A DNA stretch of 5,309 nucleotides from Bradyrhizobium sp. (GTDB lineage Bacteria > Pseudomonadota > Alphaproteobacteria > Rhizobiales > Xanthobacteraceae), in the NCBI GenBank assembly GCA_025960445.1, contig JAICIT010000233.1, forward strand, positions 1 to 5,309, in the 5' to 3' direction. A model generated the notes under the pieces. It worked only from the letters and a program-made list of their open reading frames with translations. It ran no database searches and was not told the DNA's origin. The stretch's first letter is position 1, and the number at the start of each line of letters is the position of its first letter. Made by a program: the position numbers and the translations under genes. Below are positions 1-5,104 of the stretch, one piece after another.

Positions 1-1137
1 CTGGTCGCCAACAAGGACAAGGAAATCGCTCGGCTGGAGGGCATCTACACCACCAATGTCGAAAAATCCGGCGCGCACATCGTCAAGACGCGCGCCGTAT
101 TCGAAAATCCGCACACAGTTCGTCTCGCGACTGGCGAAGCGATGACTGCAAAACACATCCTGATTGCGACCGGAAGCGCGCCCAACCACGGACAGATGAT
201 CCCGGGCATCGAACACGTGATTTCGTCAAACGAAGTGTTCCATCTGGAAGAGCTGCCGAAGCGCATTGTGATTCAGGGCGGCGGATATATCGCCCTGGAG
301 TTTGCCTGCATCTTTGCGGGTTTCGGCTCCGACGTAACGGTGATTTATCGCGGCGATAATATCCTGCGTGGCTTCGATGAGGATGTGCGCGTCCATGTCC
401 GCGCCGAAATGGAGCGGGAAGGTATAACCATTATCACCGGCTGCACGGTCACCCAGGTCGACAGGCACGGCAAGGAATTCACGAGCCATCTGACGAACGG
501 TTCGAGCATTGCGTCGGACAAGGTGATGTTCGCGATCGGGCGGCATCCGAACGTAGCCAATCTGGGGCTCGAAAAAGCGGGAGTCGCGATCAATCCACGC
601 AATGGCGGTATCGCAGTGGACAATTTCTCGCGCAGTTCAGTGCCGCACATCTATGCGATCGGCGATGTCACGCATCGCATCAATCTGACTCCGGTCGCGA
701 TCCGCGAAGGGCATGCTTTCGCCGACACGGTATTCGGCAAGCGACCGGTTGAGGTCGATCACGCCACCATTCCGACTGCGGTGTTTTCGCAGCCGGAGAT
801 TGGGACGGTCGGATTGACGGAGGCTGAGGCCCGCGCCCAATTTAGCCGCGTGGATATCTACAAAACCGATTTTCGGCCGATCAAGTCGACGATGTCAGGC
901 CGCGACACCCGCATTTTGATGAAGCTGGTGGTGGATGGCACCACCGACCGGGTGGTCGGTTGTCATATCGTCGGAGACACCGCCGCTGAAATCGTGCAGG
1001 CGGTCGCCATCGCCGTCAAAATGAAGGCGACCAAGGCCGATTTCGATGCGACCTTCGCCTTGCATCCCACCGCGGCCGAAGAACTCGTGACCATGCGGAC
1101 GCCGACCGCGCGCTATATCCGCGAGGCTGCGGAGTAG
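1..1137 (+). CDS. gor: Glutathione-disulfide reductase, 5'-truncated by the window edge
   Basis: This enzyme reduces oxidised glutathione with NADPH through a bound FAD. It is a cytoplasmic homodimer that maintains the thiol pool. The frame is open from base 1 to a TAG stop, giving 378 visible residues. The family is about 460 residues long, so roughly 80 are missing, including the first FAD-binding Rossmann motif and the redox CxxxxC, which I therefore cannot verify. Visible landmarks (fragment numbering) are IATGSAP near 54-60, the second dinucleotide fold GGGYIALEFA near 93-102, and Arg117 and Arg123 (RGDNILR). These two correspond to the arginines that give glutathione reductase its NADPH preference. 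The FAD motif YAIGDV lies near 218-223. The C-terminal dimerisation domain ends with HPTAAEE, giving the catalytic His355 and Glu360. The arginine pair and overall style favour Gor over lipoamide dehydrogenase or mercuric reductase. The ATG at 142 is internal, not the start. Confidence 0.95.
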   Translation: MVANKDKEIARLEGIYTTNVEKSGAHIVKTRAVFENPHTVRLATGEAMTAKHILIATGSAPNHGQMIPGIEHVISSNEVFHLEELPKRIVIQGGGYIALEFACIFAGFGSDVTVIYRGDNILRGFDEDVRVHVRAEMEREGITIITGCTVTQVDRHGKEFTSHLTNGSSIASDKVMFAIGRHPNVANLGLEKAGVAINPRNGGIAVDNFSRSSVPHIYAIGDVTHRINLTPVAIREGHAFADTVFGKRPVEVDHATIPTAVFSQPEIGTVGLTEAEARAQFSRVDIYKTDFRPIKSTMSGRDTRILMKLVVDGTTDRVVGCHIVGDTAAEIVQAVAIAVKMKATKADFDATFALHPTAAEELVTMRTPTARYIREAAE

Positions 1138-1188
1138 CGCTTTCGAGCGACGCTAGCCTGCGCCATGCCAACAGATGTGCGCCGCCGA

Positions 1189-1212
1189 GCCGAAGTGCTG
1201 ACGTGCTTCGGC
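1189..1212 (+). terminator. Hairpin after gor, possible weak terminator
   Basis: A perfect 7-bp inverted repeat (GCCGAAG / CTTCGGC) encloses a 10-base loop that can pair a little further by wobble. It starts 51 bases after the gor stop. No T-run follows, so it is not a classical intrinsic terminator. It could instead stabilise the transcript's 3' end or be chance in GC-rich DNA. Confidence 0.3.
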
Positions 1213-1475
1213 CTTGCTCATGCACTGCTGTGAAGCCTTCGACGGTGTTCCCATCACGAGGGCCACCAACATCGATATGGCAATCACCGCGGCAGGCACT
1301 TGGTTAAATCCACGATACAGAGGTCGGCCCGCCGAGGTGCGGTTTCAGTACGATCTTCAGTTTCAGAGTTTGCAAACAGCCCCCGACTGGAAACGACAAC
1401 ATGCCTGTCCAATTGACGGACGCGGCTCTGTCGGGAACGGGCAGGCGCCCCTCTATCAAATTGGTATGGGAAAGG

Positions 1476-1489
1476 TTGCGACCGCTCAA
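1476..1489. promoter_or_regulatory. FixK2/FNR-type binding site upstream of usp
   Basis: The 14-mer TTGC-N6-TCAA fits the Bradyrhizobium FixK2 consensus TTG(A/C)-N6-(T/G)CAA exactly. It lies 70 bases before the TTG start of the universal stress protein, in the AT-rich end of a 422-base gap. FixK2 is the CRP/FNR-family activator of microaerobic genes in this bacterial group, and usp genes are frequent members of such regulons, so site and target agree. Its centre (1482.5) would be -41.5 for a transcript starting at about 1524. My best -10 guess predicts about 1529, so the spacing is only approximately right. The consensus is short and chance matches occur. Location and target raise my confidence. 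Confidence 0.5.
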
Positions 1490-1513
1490 TTATAACCCGC
1501 TTGGAAAATTAGA

Positions 1514-1522
1514 TGTTAGAAT
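1514..1522 (+). promoter_or_regulatory. Candidate extended -10 element for usp
   Basis: TGT followed by TAGAAT resembles an extended -10 box (5 of 6 matches to TATAAT, with an upstream TGn). It predicts a transcript start near 1529 and a leader of about 30 bases. No good -35 element is visible, which is expected for an activator-dependent promoter. TTAGAT at 1509-1514 is an alternative. Confidence 0.25.
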
Positions 1523-1545
1523 TTGGCTGCAGCACGCCTGAAATC

Positions 1546-1554
1546 AAAGGGAGG
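1546..1554 (+). promoter_or_regulatory. Ribosome binding site fixing the TTG start of usp
   Basis: AAAGGGAGG ends five bases before the TTG at 1560. The strong Shine-Dalgarno and the lack of any in-frame ATG before codon 77 settle the start. Confidence 0.8.
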
Positions 1555-1559
1555 ATTTC

Positions 1560-2039
1560 TTGTACAAGAAAGTGCTTCTCGCCTATGACGGCTCAGTCGA
1601 AGGACGACGTGCGTTGCGAGAGGGAGCGAGAATCGCTCAGCTCTGCGGCTCTGAGGTATTCCTGCTCGCTGTCGTGGAAGCTTCGGCCGGAATCGGAACG
1701 TTGGACGGCGGCTTTGTGCTGCCGATAGCCGAACAGGTCGAAGACTACAAAAAAATCCTGGGTGAAGGCGTCGAGCGGCTCAAGTCCATGGGCTTCTCAC
1801 CGACGGCGCGGCTTGGGATCGGCGAAGCCGGACGTGAGATCGCCAAAGTCGCCCAGGAGATCGGCGCAAATCTGGTCGTTGTCGGTCATCGCCCCGACGG
1901 AGCATTAGCGCGATGGTGGTTCAGCTCTGTCGGGACATACCTGGTCAAGCATGTTCATTGCAGCGTTTTGGTTGCGCAAACCGAGGTTGGCGACGAGGAG
2001 TTTTCCAAATTGCTCACGGGGTCTCCGGCCGAGGCGTGA
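1560..2039 (+). CDS. Universal stress protein, UspA family, single domain
   Basis: This is a 159-residue cytoplasmic protein of the Usp alpha/beta fold, slightly longer than the usual ~140-150 residues because of a C-terminal tail (about 141-159). The N-terminus YKKVLLAYDGS (2-12) is the hallmark first strand and loop with its Asp. The C-terminal motif runs from VVVGHR (106-111) to HCSVLVA (133-139). Measured against the nucleotide motif G-2X-G-9X-G-(S/T), the first Gly is present (109). The second position is Pro112 and the third is Ser122, followed by Ser123. ATP binding may therefore be lost or altered. The start is TTG with a strong ribosome binding site, and the next Met is residue 77. 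A FixK2-type box lies 70 bases upstream, suggesting low-oxygen induction. The precise role is unknown, as for most Usp proteins. The family call is secure. Confidence 0.93.
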   Translation: MYKKVLLAYDGSVEGRRALREGARIAQLCGSEVFLLAVVEASAGIGTLDGGFVLPIAEQVEDYKKILGEGVERLKSMGFSPTARLGIGEAGREIAKVAQEIGANLVVVGHRPDGALARWWFSSVGTYLVKHVHCSVLVAQTEVGDEEFSKLLTGSPAEA

Positions 2040-2143
2040 AATTATAGGGACGTGGCGGGACCGGGCTGCAATGACACAATTCCGGTGTTTGCGTCTGGTT
2101 GAATGACTTCGGCCAACTAATCGCTCGGCATGATCGATCGTGC

Positions 2144-2149
2144 GGAGGA
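2144..2149 (+). promoter_or_regulatory. Ribosome binding site selecting ATG 2155
   Basis: GGAGGA sits five bases before the ATG at 2155. The in-frame GTG at 2140 lies upstream of this site and would place it inside the coding region, so ATG 2155 is the better start. Confidence 0.75.
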
Positions 2150-2154
2150 TTTCC

Positions 2155-2508
2155 ATGAGTCTGCTCTCACGGCGTACTTTGCTGGTCCCAATGTTGCTTG
2201 TCGCCGCAACCGCGCAGGCGGTAGATCGCGGGCAGTTCGAAGATGTTCCCGAGGATATTCGTAACTGGTTCAAGGGCGTCACAAGTCAGACCGGTGTGCC
2301 CTGCTGTGATATTGCCGATGGGCATCGCACCGATTACGAGGTGCGCGCCGGCGCGTACTGGGTGCCCGTCAACGGAGCATGGTGGCGCGTTCCGGATCAG
2401 GCCGTCGTTCGTAATGCCGGCAATCCGCTGGGCGAAGCGATCGTGTGGTATGTCAACTTTCGCGGCAGTATCGAAATCCGGTGCTTCGTGCCCGCCGATT
2501 CAACGTGA
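2155..2508 (+). CDS. Small secreted protein of unknown function with Cys-Cys motif
   Basis: This encodes 117 residues. A Sec-type signal peptide is clear: SRRTLL, a hydrophobic stretch at about 9-20, and the cleavage-like ATAQA before Val23. The mature part is about 95 residues, acidic near its front (FEDVPEDIRNWF, 28-39), followed by GVPCCDIADGHR (47-58). It then has aromatic-rich YWVPVNGAWWRVP (68-80) and a C-terminal EIRCF with a third Cys (110). I recall similar short proteins with a PCCD-ADG core and a YWV...W..VP segment in Bradyrhizobium and relatives, but no established function. Cys50, Cys51 and Cys110 could form a disulfide or bind a metal in the periplasm; that is inference. It lies 115 bases after usp, so it might share its transcript, though no promoter or terminator in the gap settles this. 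Confidence 0.8.
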   Translation: MSLLSRRTLLVPMLLVAATAQAVDRGQFEDVPEDIRNWFKGVTSQTGVPCCDIADGHRTDYEVRAGAYWVPVNGAWWRVPDQAVVRNAGNPLGEAIVWYVNFRGSIEIRCFVPADST

Positions 2509-2637
2509 CGAGCCCAGGCGCGGACTCACCTAGCCCCGACAACGGGCACATCAGCGCGAAAGCGGGATATCAAGATTGCTGTCTCCGGCTCCCGCTGCAG
2601 AATGGGCACGCACTGCAATCGGGTCGAGGAAAGAAAT

Positions 2638-2724
2638 ATGGACAAGCAAGAACCGGTGTTCGCTACCTACGTCATCGCAGCCACAATTGTTACCTTTGAT
2701 ACGGGCGCTCTAAAACTCGGCTAA
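2638..2724 (+). pseudogene. 28-codon ORF, possible truncated start of a MAPEG-family gene
   Basis: ATG at 2638 is preceded by GAGGA (2626-2630) at a spacing of seven bases, a proper translation start. The product begins MDKQEPVFATYVIAATIVT, then leaves this pattern (FDTGALKLG) and stops at TAA. The front resembles, from memory, the N-terminus of alphaproteobacterial MAPEG proteins (membrane proteins related to microsomal glutathione transferase), which often have an FATYVIAATI segment opening the first membrane helix. No continuation of that family is visible in any frame after 2690, so a deletion rather than a simple frameshift would be needed. If correct, it is a relic of a glutathione-linked membrane gene. 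Alternatively it is a genuine 28-residue single-helix peptide, or chance. The ORF and its ribosome binding site are seen directly; the family link is a hypothesis. Confidence 0.35.
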
Positions 2725-2802
2725 GCCACGTCGTCCCGAAACTAGGAACGGGGATCTCTCGATAGCTAGATGGCGCCCTGCGACGCGGCGGCGTGTCGGA
2801 TC

Positions 2803-2806
2803 GGAG
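2803..2806 (+). promoter_or_regulatory. Ribosome binding site for the TTG-start binding protein
   Basis: GGAG ends seven bases before TTG 2814. The nearby ATG at 2807 is in another frame, and the first in-frame Met after the start is residue 68, which would remove the signal peptide. TTG is therefore the start. Confidence 0.65.
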
Positions 2807-2813
2807 ATGAAAA

Positions 2814-3794
2814 TTGAAGCGGCGCACATTCTTTGCTGGTCTCGCTGCTACGGTGGGCTTTTCGCGAACCGTGTTCGCGCAGGGGGTAGGCCCTATTCCT
2901 GAAATTGTTCTTTTCTACGCCGGTCCGACCGCATCCGCGGAGGCACGCGCGAAGCTGGTACGGGACACCCTAAGTGCCGAAGGCCTTCTCGAAGGTAAGA
3001 ATTTCGTGCTGTCGATGAGTGTGGCGAGCGACAATGGGCAGTTATCGGAGCGTGCGAAGGATCTAGTCCGACCAGGCGTGAGAGCGATATTGGCGGTTGG
3101 GCCGGTGGCACTGCGCGCCGCCCGAACCGTCACCGCCGCGATTCCCATCGTCGCGCTAGACCTGGAAACCGATCCGGTGAAGGCGGGATTTGCAGAGAGC
3201 CTCTCTCATCCCGGCGGCAACGTGACCGGGCTATTCTTCGACTTTCCGGAGTTCAGCGGCAAGCTGCTCGAATTATTGCAGGAAGCAAGGCCAGGCTTAT
3301 CGCGTATAGCCGCACTCTGGGATCCGACGAGCGGACCGGTGCAGATCGAGGCTGCGGGCGCTGCTGCTGCCGCACGCGGCTTGCAACTGCAGACCTTGAA
3401 AGTCGGTGATCTCGGAAAGCTGCCGGAAGCATTTGCCGCGGCGGAGGCGCAGCATGCACAAGGTCTGATCATCCTGTCCTCACCCTTGTTCAGTGCCATC
3501 AGTGGCATCGCGCAAGTTGCGGAGCAGGCCGCGTTGCATCGGCTCCCCGGGATCACGTTGTTTCCCGAATTCGCTAAATCCGGCGGTCTCATGGGCTATG
3601 GTCCGAGCCTCGATGATTTGTACCCACGGCCGGCCGTTATGATCGCCAAGATATTGCGGGGGGAAAAGCCGGGCGACCTGCCGCTGGAACGGCCAAGTCG
3701 GTACCGCTTTGTCGTCAATCTCAAGGCGGCCAAGATGCTCGGTCTCGAGTTGTCGCCGTCGCTGGTCGCGCGCGCCGACGAGGTGATCGAATAG
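2814..3794 (+). CDS. ABC-type periplasmic substrate-binding protein, ABC_sub_bind (TrpX-like) family
   Basis: This is a 326-residue exported binding protein, a normal length for the family. The N-terminus MKRRTFFAGLAATVGFSRTVFA-QG is a signal peptide. The RRTFF core is close to a twin-arginine motif, so export could be Tat or Sec. Two alpha/beta lobes follow: lobe one opens at PEIVLFYAG (29-37) and continues to AILAVGPVALRAA (91-103). The family signature HPGGNVTG lies at 132-139, and a second lobe strand IAALWDPTSG at 165-174. The C-terminal block from GLMGYGPSLDDLY (258-270) through LRGEKPGDLPLERP and NLKAAKMLGL to RADEVIE is the most diagnostic part. The family is linked to tryptophan/tyrosine-type uptake in a few species, but the ligand here cannot be read from sequence. 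No permease or ATPase gene adjoins it, so it is an orphan that must borrow a transporter or act as a sensor. The start is TTG. Confidence 0.92.
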   Translation: MKRRTFFAGLAATVGFSRTVFAQGVGPIPEIVLFYAGPTASAEARAKLVRDTLSAEGLLEGKNFVLSMSVASDNGQLSERAKDLVRPGVRAILAVGPVALRAARTVTAAIPIVALDLETDPVKAGFAESLSHPGGNVTGLFFDFPEFSGKLLELLQEARPGLSRIAALWDPTSGPVQIEAAGAAAAARGLQLQTLKVGDLGKLPEAFAAAEAQHAQGLIILSSPLFSAISGIAQVAEQAALHRLPGITLFPEFAKSGGLMGYGPSLDDLYPRPAVMIAKILRGEKPGDLPLERPSRYRFVVNLKAAKMLGLELSPSLVARADEVIE

Positions 3795-3930
3795 TCTCAC
3801 CGTCTTTCGTTGTTGCCAAAATGTGCGGAACTAACAATCGCGCTGATGAATACCCGCCCTTGAGGCGAAGAGCTAACTTCCGCGGGCCGTAATGACCGAG
3901 ACGGTTGGGTGAGTCATCTATCAAGAAAGG

Positions 3931-3950
3931 TCCTCTGGTCGACTAGAGGA
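3931..3950. repeat. 20-bp near-perfect palindrome
   Basis: TCCTCTGG-TCGA-CTAGAGGA is self-complementary over 20 bases except for one G/T pair (3937 with 3944), which would still wobble-pair in RNA. It could be an operator or fold into an 8-bp stem with a TCGA loop. It starts 137 bases after the binding protein stop. No downstream gene on either strand obviously uses it. Confidence 0.6.
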
Positions 3951-4178
3951 ACACTCGTCATAGAGGCTGTGCCGTGAGCCAAACTCCGCCGATGCCTTGC
4001 GCGCCCTAGCGACCGGCAGGGCATTGGCCATCTCTACAAGGGCACGGCAGGCAATGCAGCGCCGGACACAGGTCACGCCAACGGCTCGGGTTTCCGCCGC
4101 GAGGCCTATTTTTGTGTCGCCGGAGCATCGTGATAAATTTGCGAACGCCCTACAGCAGGCCGGGCCCGCGCGGGCAGC

Positions 4179-4204
4179 AAAATGGGTACAGAAAATGGGT
4201 TCAG
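4179..4204. repeat. Tandem duplication of a 13-bp unit
   Basis: AAAATGGGTACAG is followed at once by AAAATGGGTTCAG, 12 of 13 identical. It lies just beyond the 3' end of the carbonic anhydrase gene. It looks like a local slippage or duplication event, and no function is evident. Confidence 0.75.
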
Positions 4205-4214
4205 AAATACGAAT

Positions 4215-4937
4215 TCAGGCCTGATCGAGGTAGCTGACGACACCCGTCTGCAAATCGTAAATCGCCGCTGTGACCTTTATCTTCCCGCCAGCGATGCCGG
4301 TAGCGATAAGCTTGCTCGCGGTTAGCCGCTTGGCGGTTCGCCTCGCGCTTTCCTTGGCGGCATTGTTGACCCAGTCGCCGGGACTGTTTCGGGACGCGAT
4401 GGCTGCCGGAAGGATGGGGTTGATCATGTGCCCGATCGCACCGGGATAGGTCGCGTCCTTGCTGACGACATCGCACGCTGCCTTGACTGCGCCGCATGCG
4501 GTATGGGCAAGAACGACGATGAGCGGTGAGCCGAGTACGGCGGCTCCGTATTGGGCGGTCCCGAGCGTGGCTGTGTCGACGAGATTGCCGGCGTTCCGTG
4601 CAACGAAGAGCTCGCCGACGCCGTGCCCGCCGAAGATCAGCTCCGGAGGTACGCGGCTATCCGCGCAGCTGATAATCGTTGCCCAGGGGGCCTGGTGCGG
4701 AGCCACCGCGTTCCGCTGCTCCTTGAGGTCAAGGCTGCAAAGCTCCGGATGGCTGACATAGCGTTCGTTGCCGGTTTTGAGCGCGGCAAGTGCCTCGCCG
4801 GGTGAAAGCGCGGTCGGCGCACCAGCAGCGCGCGCCTGTCCGGACAGGCCGCCAAGCCCCAGCGCGACCATGCCGGACATACCAAACCGCAGGAGCTTCC
4901 TCCGGTCGACGCCTTGATTGCCGCAAATGCCGCACAT
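4215..4937 (-). CDS. Beta-class carbonic anhydrase with Tat-type signal peptide
   Basis: This zinc enzyme interconverts CO2 and bicarbonate. It has 240 residues. All beta-class active-site residues are present: Cys91, Asp93 and Arg95 in SCADSR (90-95), and His145 and Cys148 in AHTACG (144-149). Other conserved blocks are GVGELFVARNAGN (106-118) and the C-terminal AIYDLQTGVV (225-234). The N-terminus MCGICGNQGVDRRKLLRFGMSG carries a twin-arginine motif (DRRKLLR, 11-17), a hydrophobic segment (about 18-33) and a likely cleavage after ARA (37). The enzyme is therefore probably exported folded with zinc, unlike the familiar cytosolic beta enzymes. The CxxC at residues 2-5 precedes the twin arginines and would be removed on cleavage. 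ATG 4937 is preferred over the upstream in-frame TTG (4970) because a strong ribosome binding site lies just before it. The gene converges on its left neighbours and appears monocistronic. Confidence 0.94.
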   Translation of the reverse strand: MCGICGNQGVDRRKLLRFGMSGMVALGLGGLSGQARAAGAPTALSPGEALAALKTGNERYVSHPELCSLDLKEQRNAVAPHQAPWATIISCADSRVPPELIFGGHGVGELFVARNAGNLVDTATLGTAQYGAAVLGSPLIVVLAHTACGAVKAACDVVSKDATYPGAIGHMINPILPAAIASRNSPGDWVNNAAKESARRTAKRLTASKLIATGIAGGKIKVTAAIYDLQTGVVSYLDQA

Positions 4938-5104
4938 TACTTGTCTCCCCCCGTTCGGAAAATTCAGCAAGCAAACAGCAGCGCGCAGAGGCCGATGCGC
5001 GGATACGCGAAATTCAAGCTAAGCTTATCAGTATTCTCCGCAGCGGCTGTATCTCGACCGCCACACTTCGCAGTTGCCGAGCGGAGTCGGACAGGCGAGC
5101 ACGC
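4938..5104. other. Leader/promoter region of the carbonic anhydrase gene
   Basis: There is no gene here that I can support on either strand. A perfect 6-bp inverted repeat (CGCGCA at 4982-4987 with TGCGCG at 4996-5001) would form a hairpin in the carbonic anhydrase leader if transcription starts upstream of it. AT-richer sequence around 5005-5040 is the most likely place for the minus-strand promoter, but I find no -35/-10 pair good enough to call, and no FixK2 or EcfG consensus. Confidence 0.4.
4945..4950 (-). promoter_or_regulatory. Ribosome binding site fixing the carbonic anhydrase start
   Basis: On the minus strand, GGGGAG (within a run of six Gs then AGA) ends seven bases before ATG 4937. 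This favours a start there. The upstream TTG at 4970 would place the site inside the coding region. Confidence 0.7.

Larger units (their letters stand above)
1138..1559. other. Intergenic region between gor and the stress protein gene
   Basis: This 422-base stretch has no convincing gene. It holds a hairpin at 1189-1212 shortly after the gor stop, a FixK2-type palindrome at 1476-1489, and a short GGGC/GCCC inverted repeat at 1439-1450. The last ~80 bases are clearly more AT-rich than the surroundings, as expected of a promoter. Open frames exist on both strands (1214-1495 +, 1304-1489 -). They lack ribosome binding sites and recognisable domains, and they contradict each other in frame. I treat the stretch as terminator plus promoter and leader for the usp gene. 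Confidence 0.6.
2509..2813. other. Intergenic region with one short ORF
   Basis: This 305-base gap lies between the secreted protein and the binding protein. Apart from the 28-codon ORF at 2638-2724 I see no gene, no convincing hairpin terminator, no FixK2-type box and no EcfG-type promoter. A GGAAC sequence near 2746 has no CGTT at the expected distance. Longer frames crossing the gap (for example 2445-2699) overlap the secreted protein gene out of frame and are shadows. Confidence 0.5.
3795..4214. other. Intergenic region between convergent genes
   Basis: This 420-base stretch separates the binding protein gene from the convergent carbonic anhydrase gene. It holds a 20-bp near-palindrome (3931-3950), a perfect 12-nt palindrome GCCCGCGCGGGC (4164-4175) and a 13-bp tandem duplication (4179-4204). 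None of these is followed by a T-run, so I cannot name a terminator for either gene. A 75-codon frame from TTG 3997 to 4224 overlaps the 3' end of the carbonic anhydrase gene. It has no ribosome binding site and no recognisable domain, so I do not call it. Confidence 0.5.

Noticed and set aside
1304..1489. 61-codon open frame on the - strand in the same gap
   Set aside because: It has no ribosome binding site, domain or partner. It overlaps the opposite-strand frame and the regulatory region.
1214..1495. 93-codon open frame on the + strand between gor and usp
   Set aside because: It begins at TTG without a ribosome binding site, has no recognisable domain, and its end runs through the FixK2-type box and promoter-like AT-rich DNA.
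2140..2154. GTG start giving five extra residues to the secreted protein
   Set aside because: The Shine-Dalgarno sequence lies inside this extension, so ATG 2155 is the consistent start.
2746..2775. Possible EcfG (general stress sigma factor) promoter starting with GGAAC
   Set aside because: There is no CGTT at 16-18 bases downstream. Other GGAAC occurrences in the gaps (near 1435, 3827 and 3949) also fail this test.
3997..4224. 75-codon open frame overlapping the 3' end of the carbonic anhydrase gene
   Set aside because: It has a weak TTG start with no Shine-Dalgarno. Its composition is unremarkable, it crosses a recent tandem duplication, and I recognise no family.
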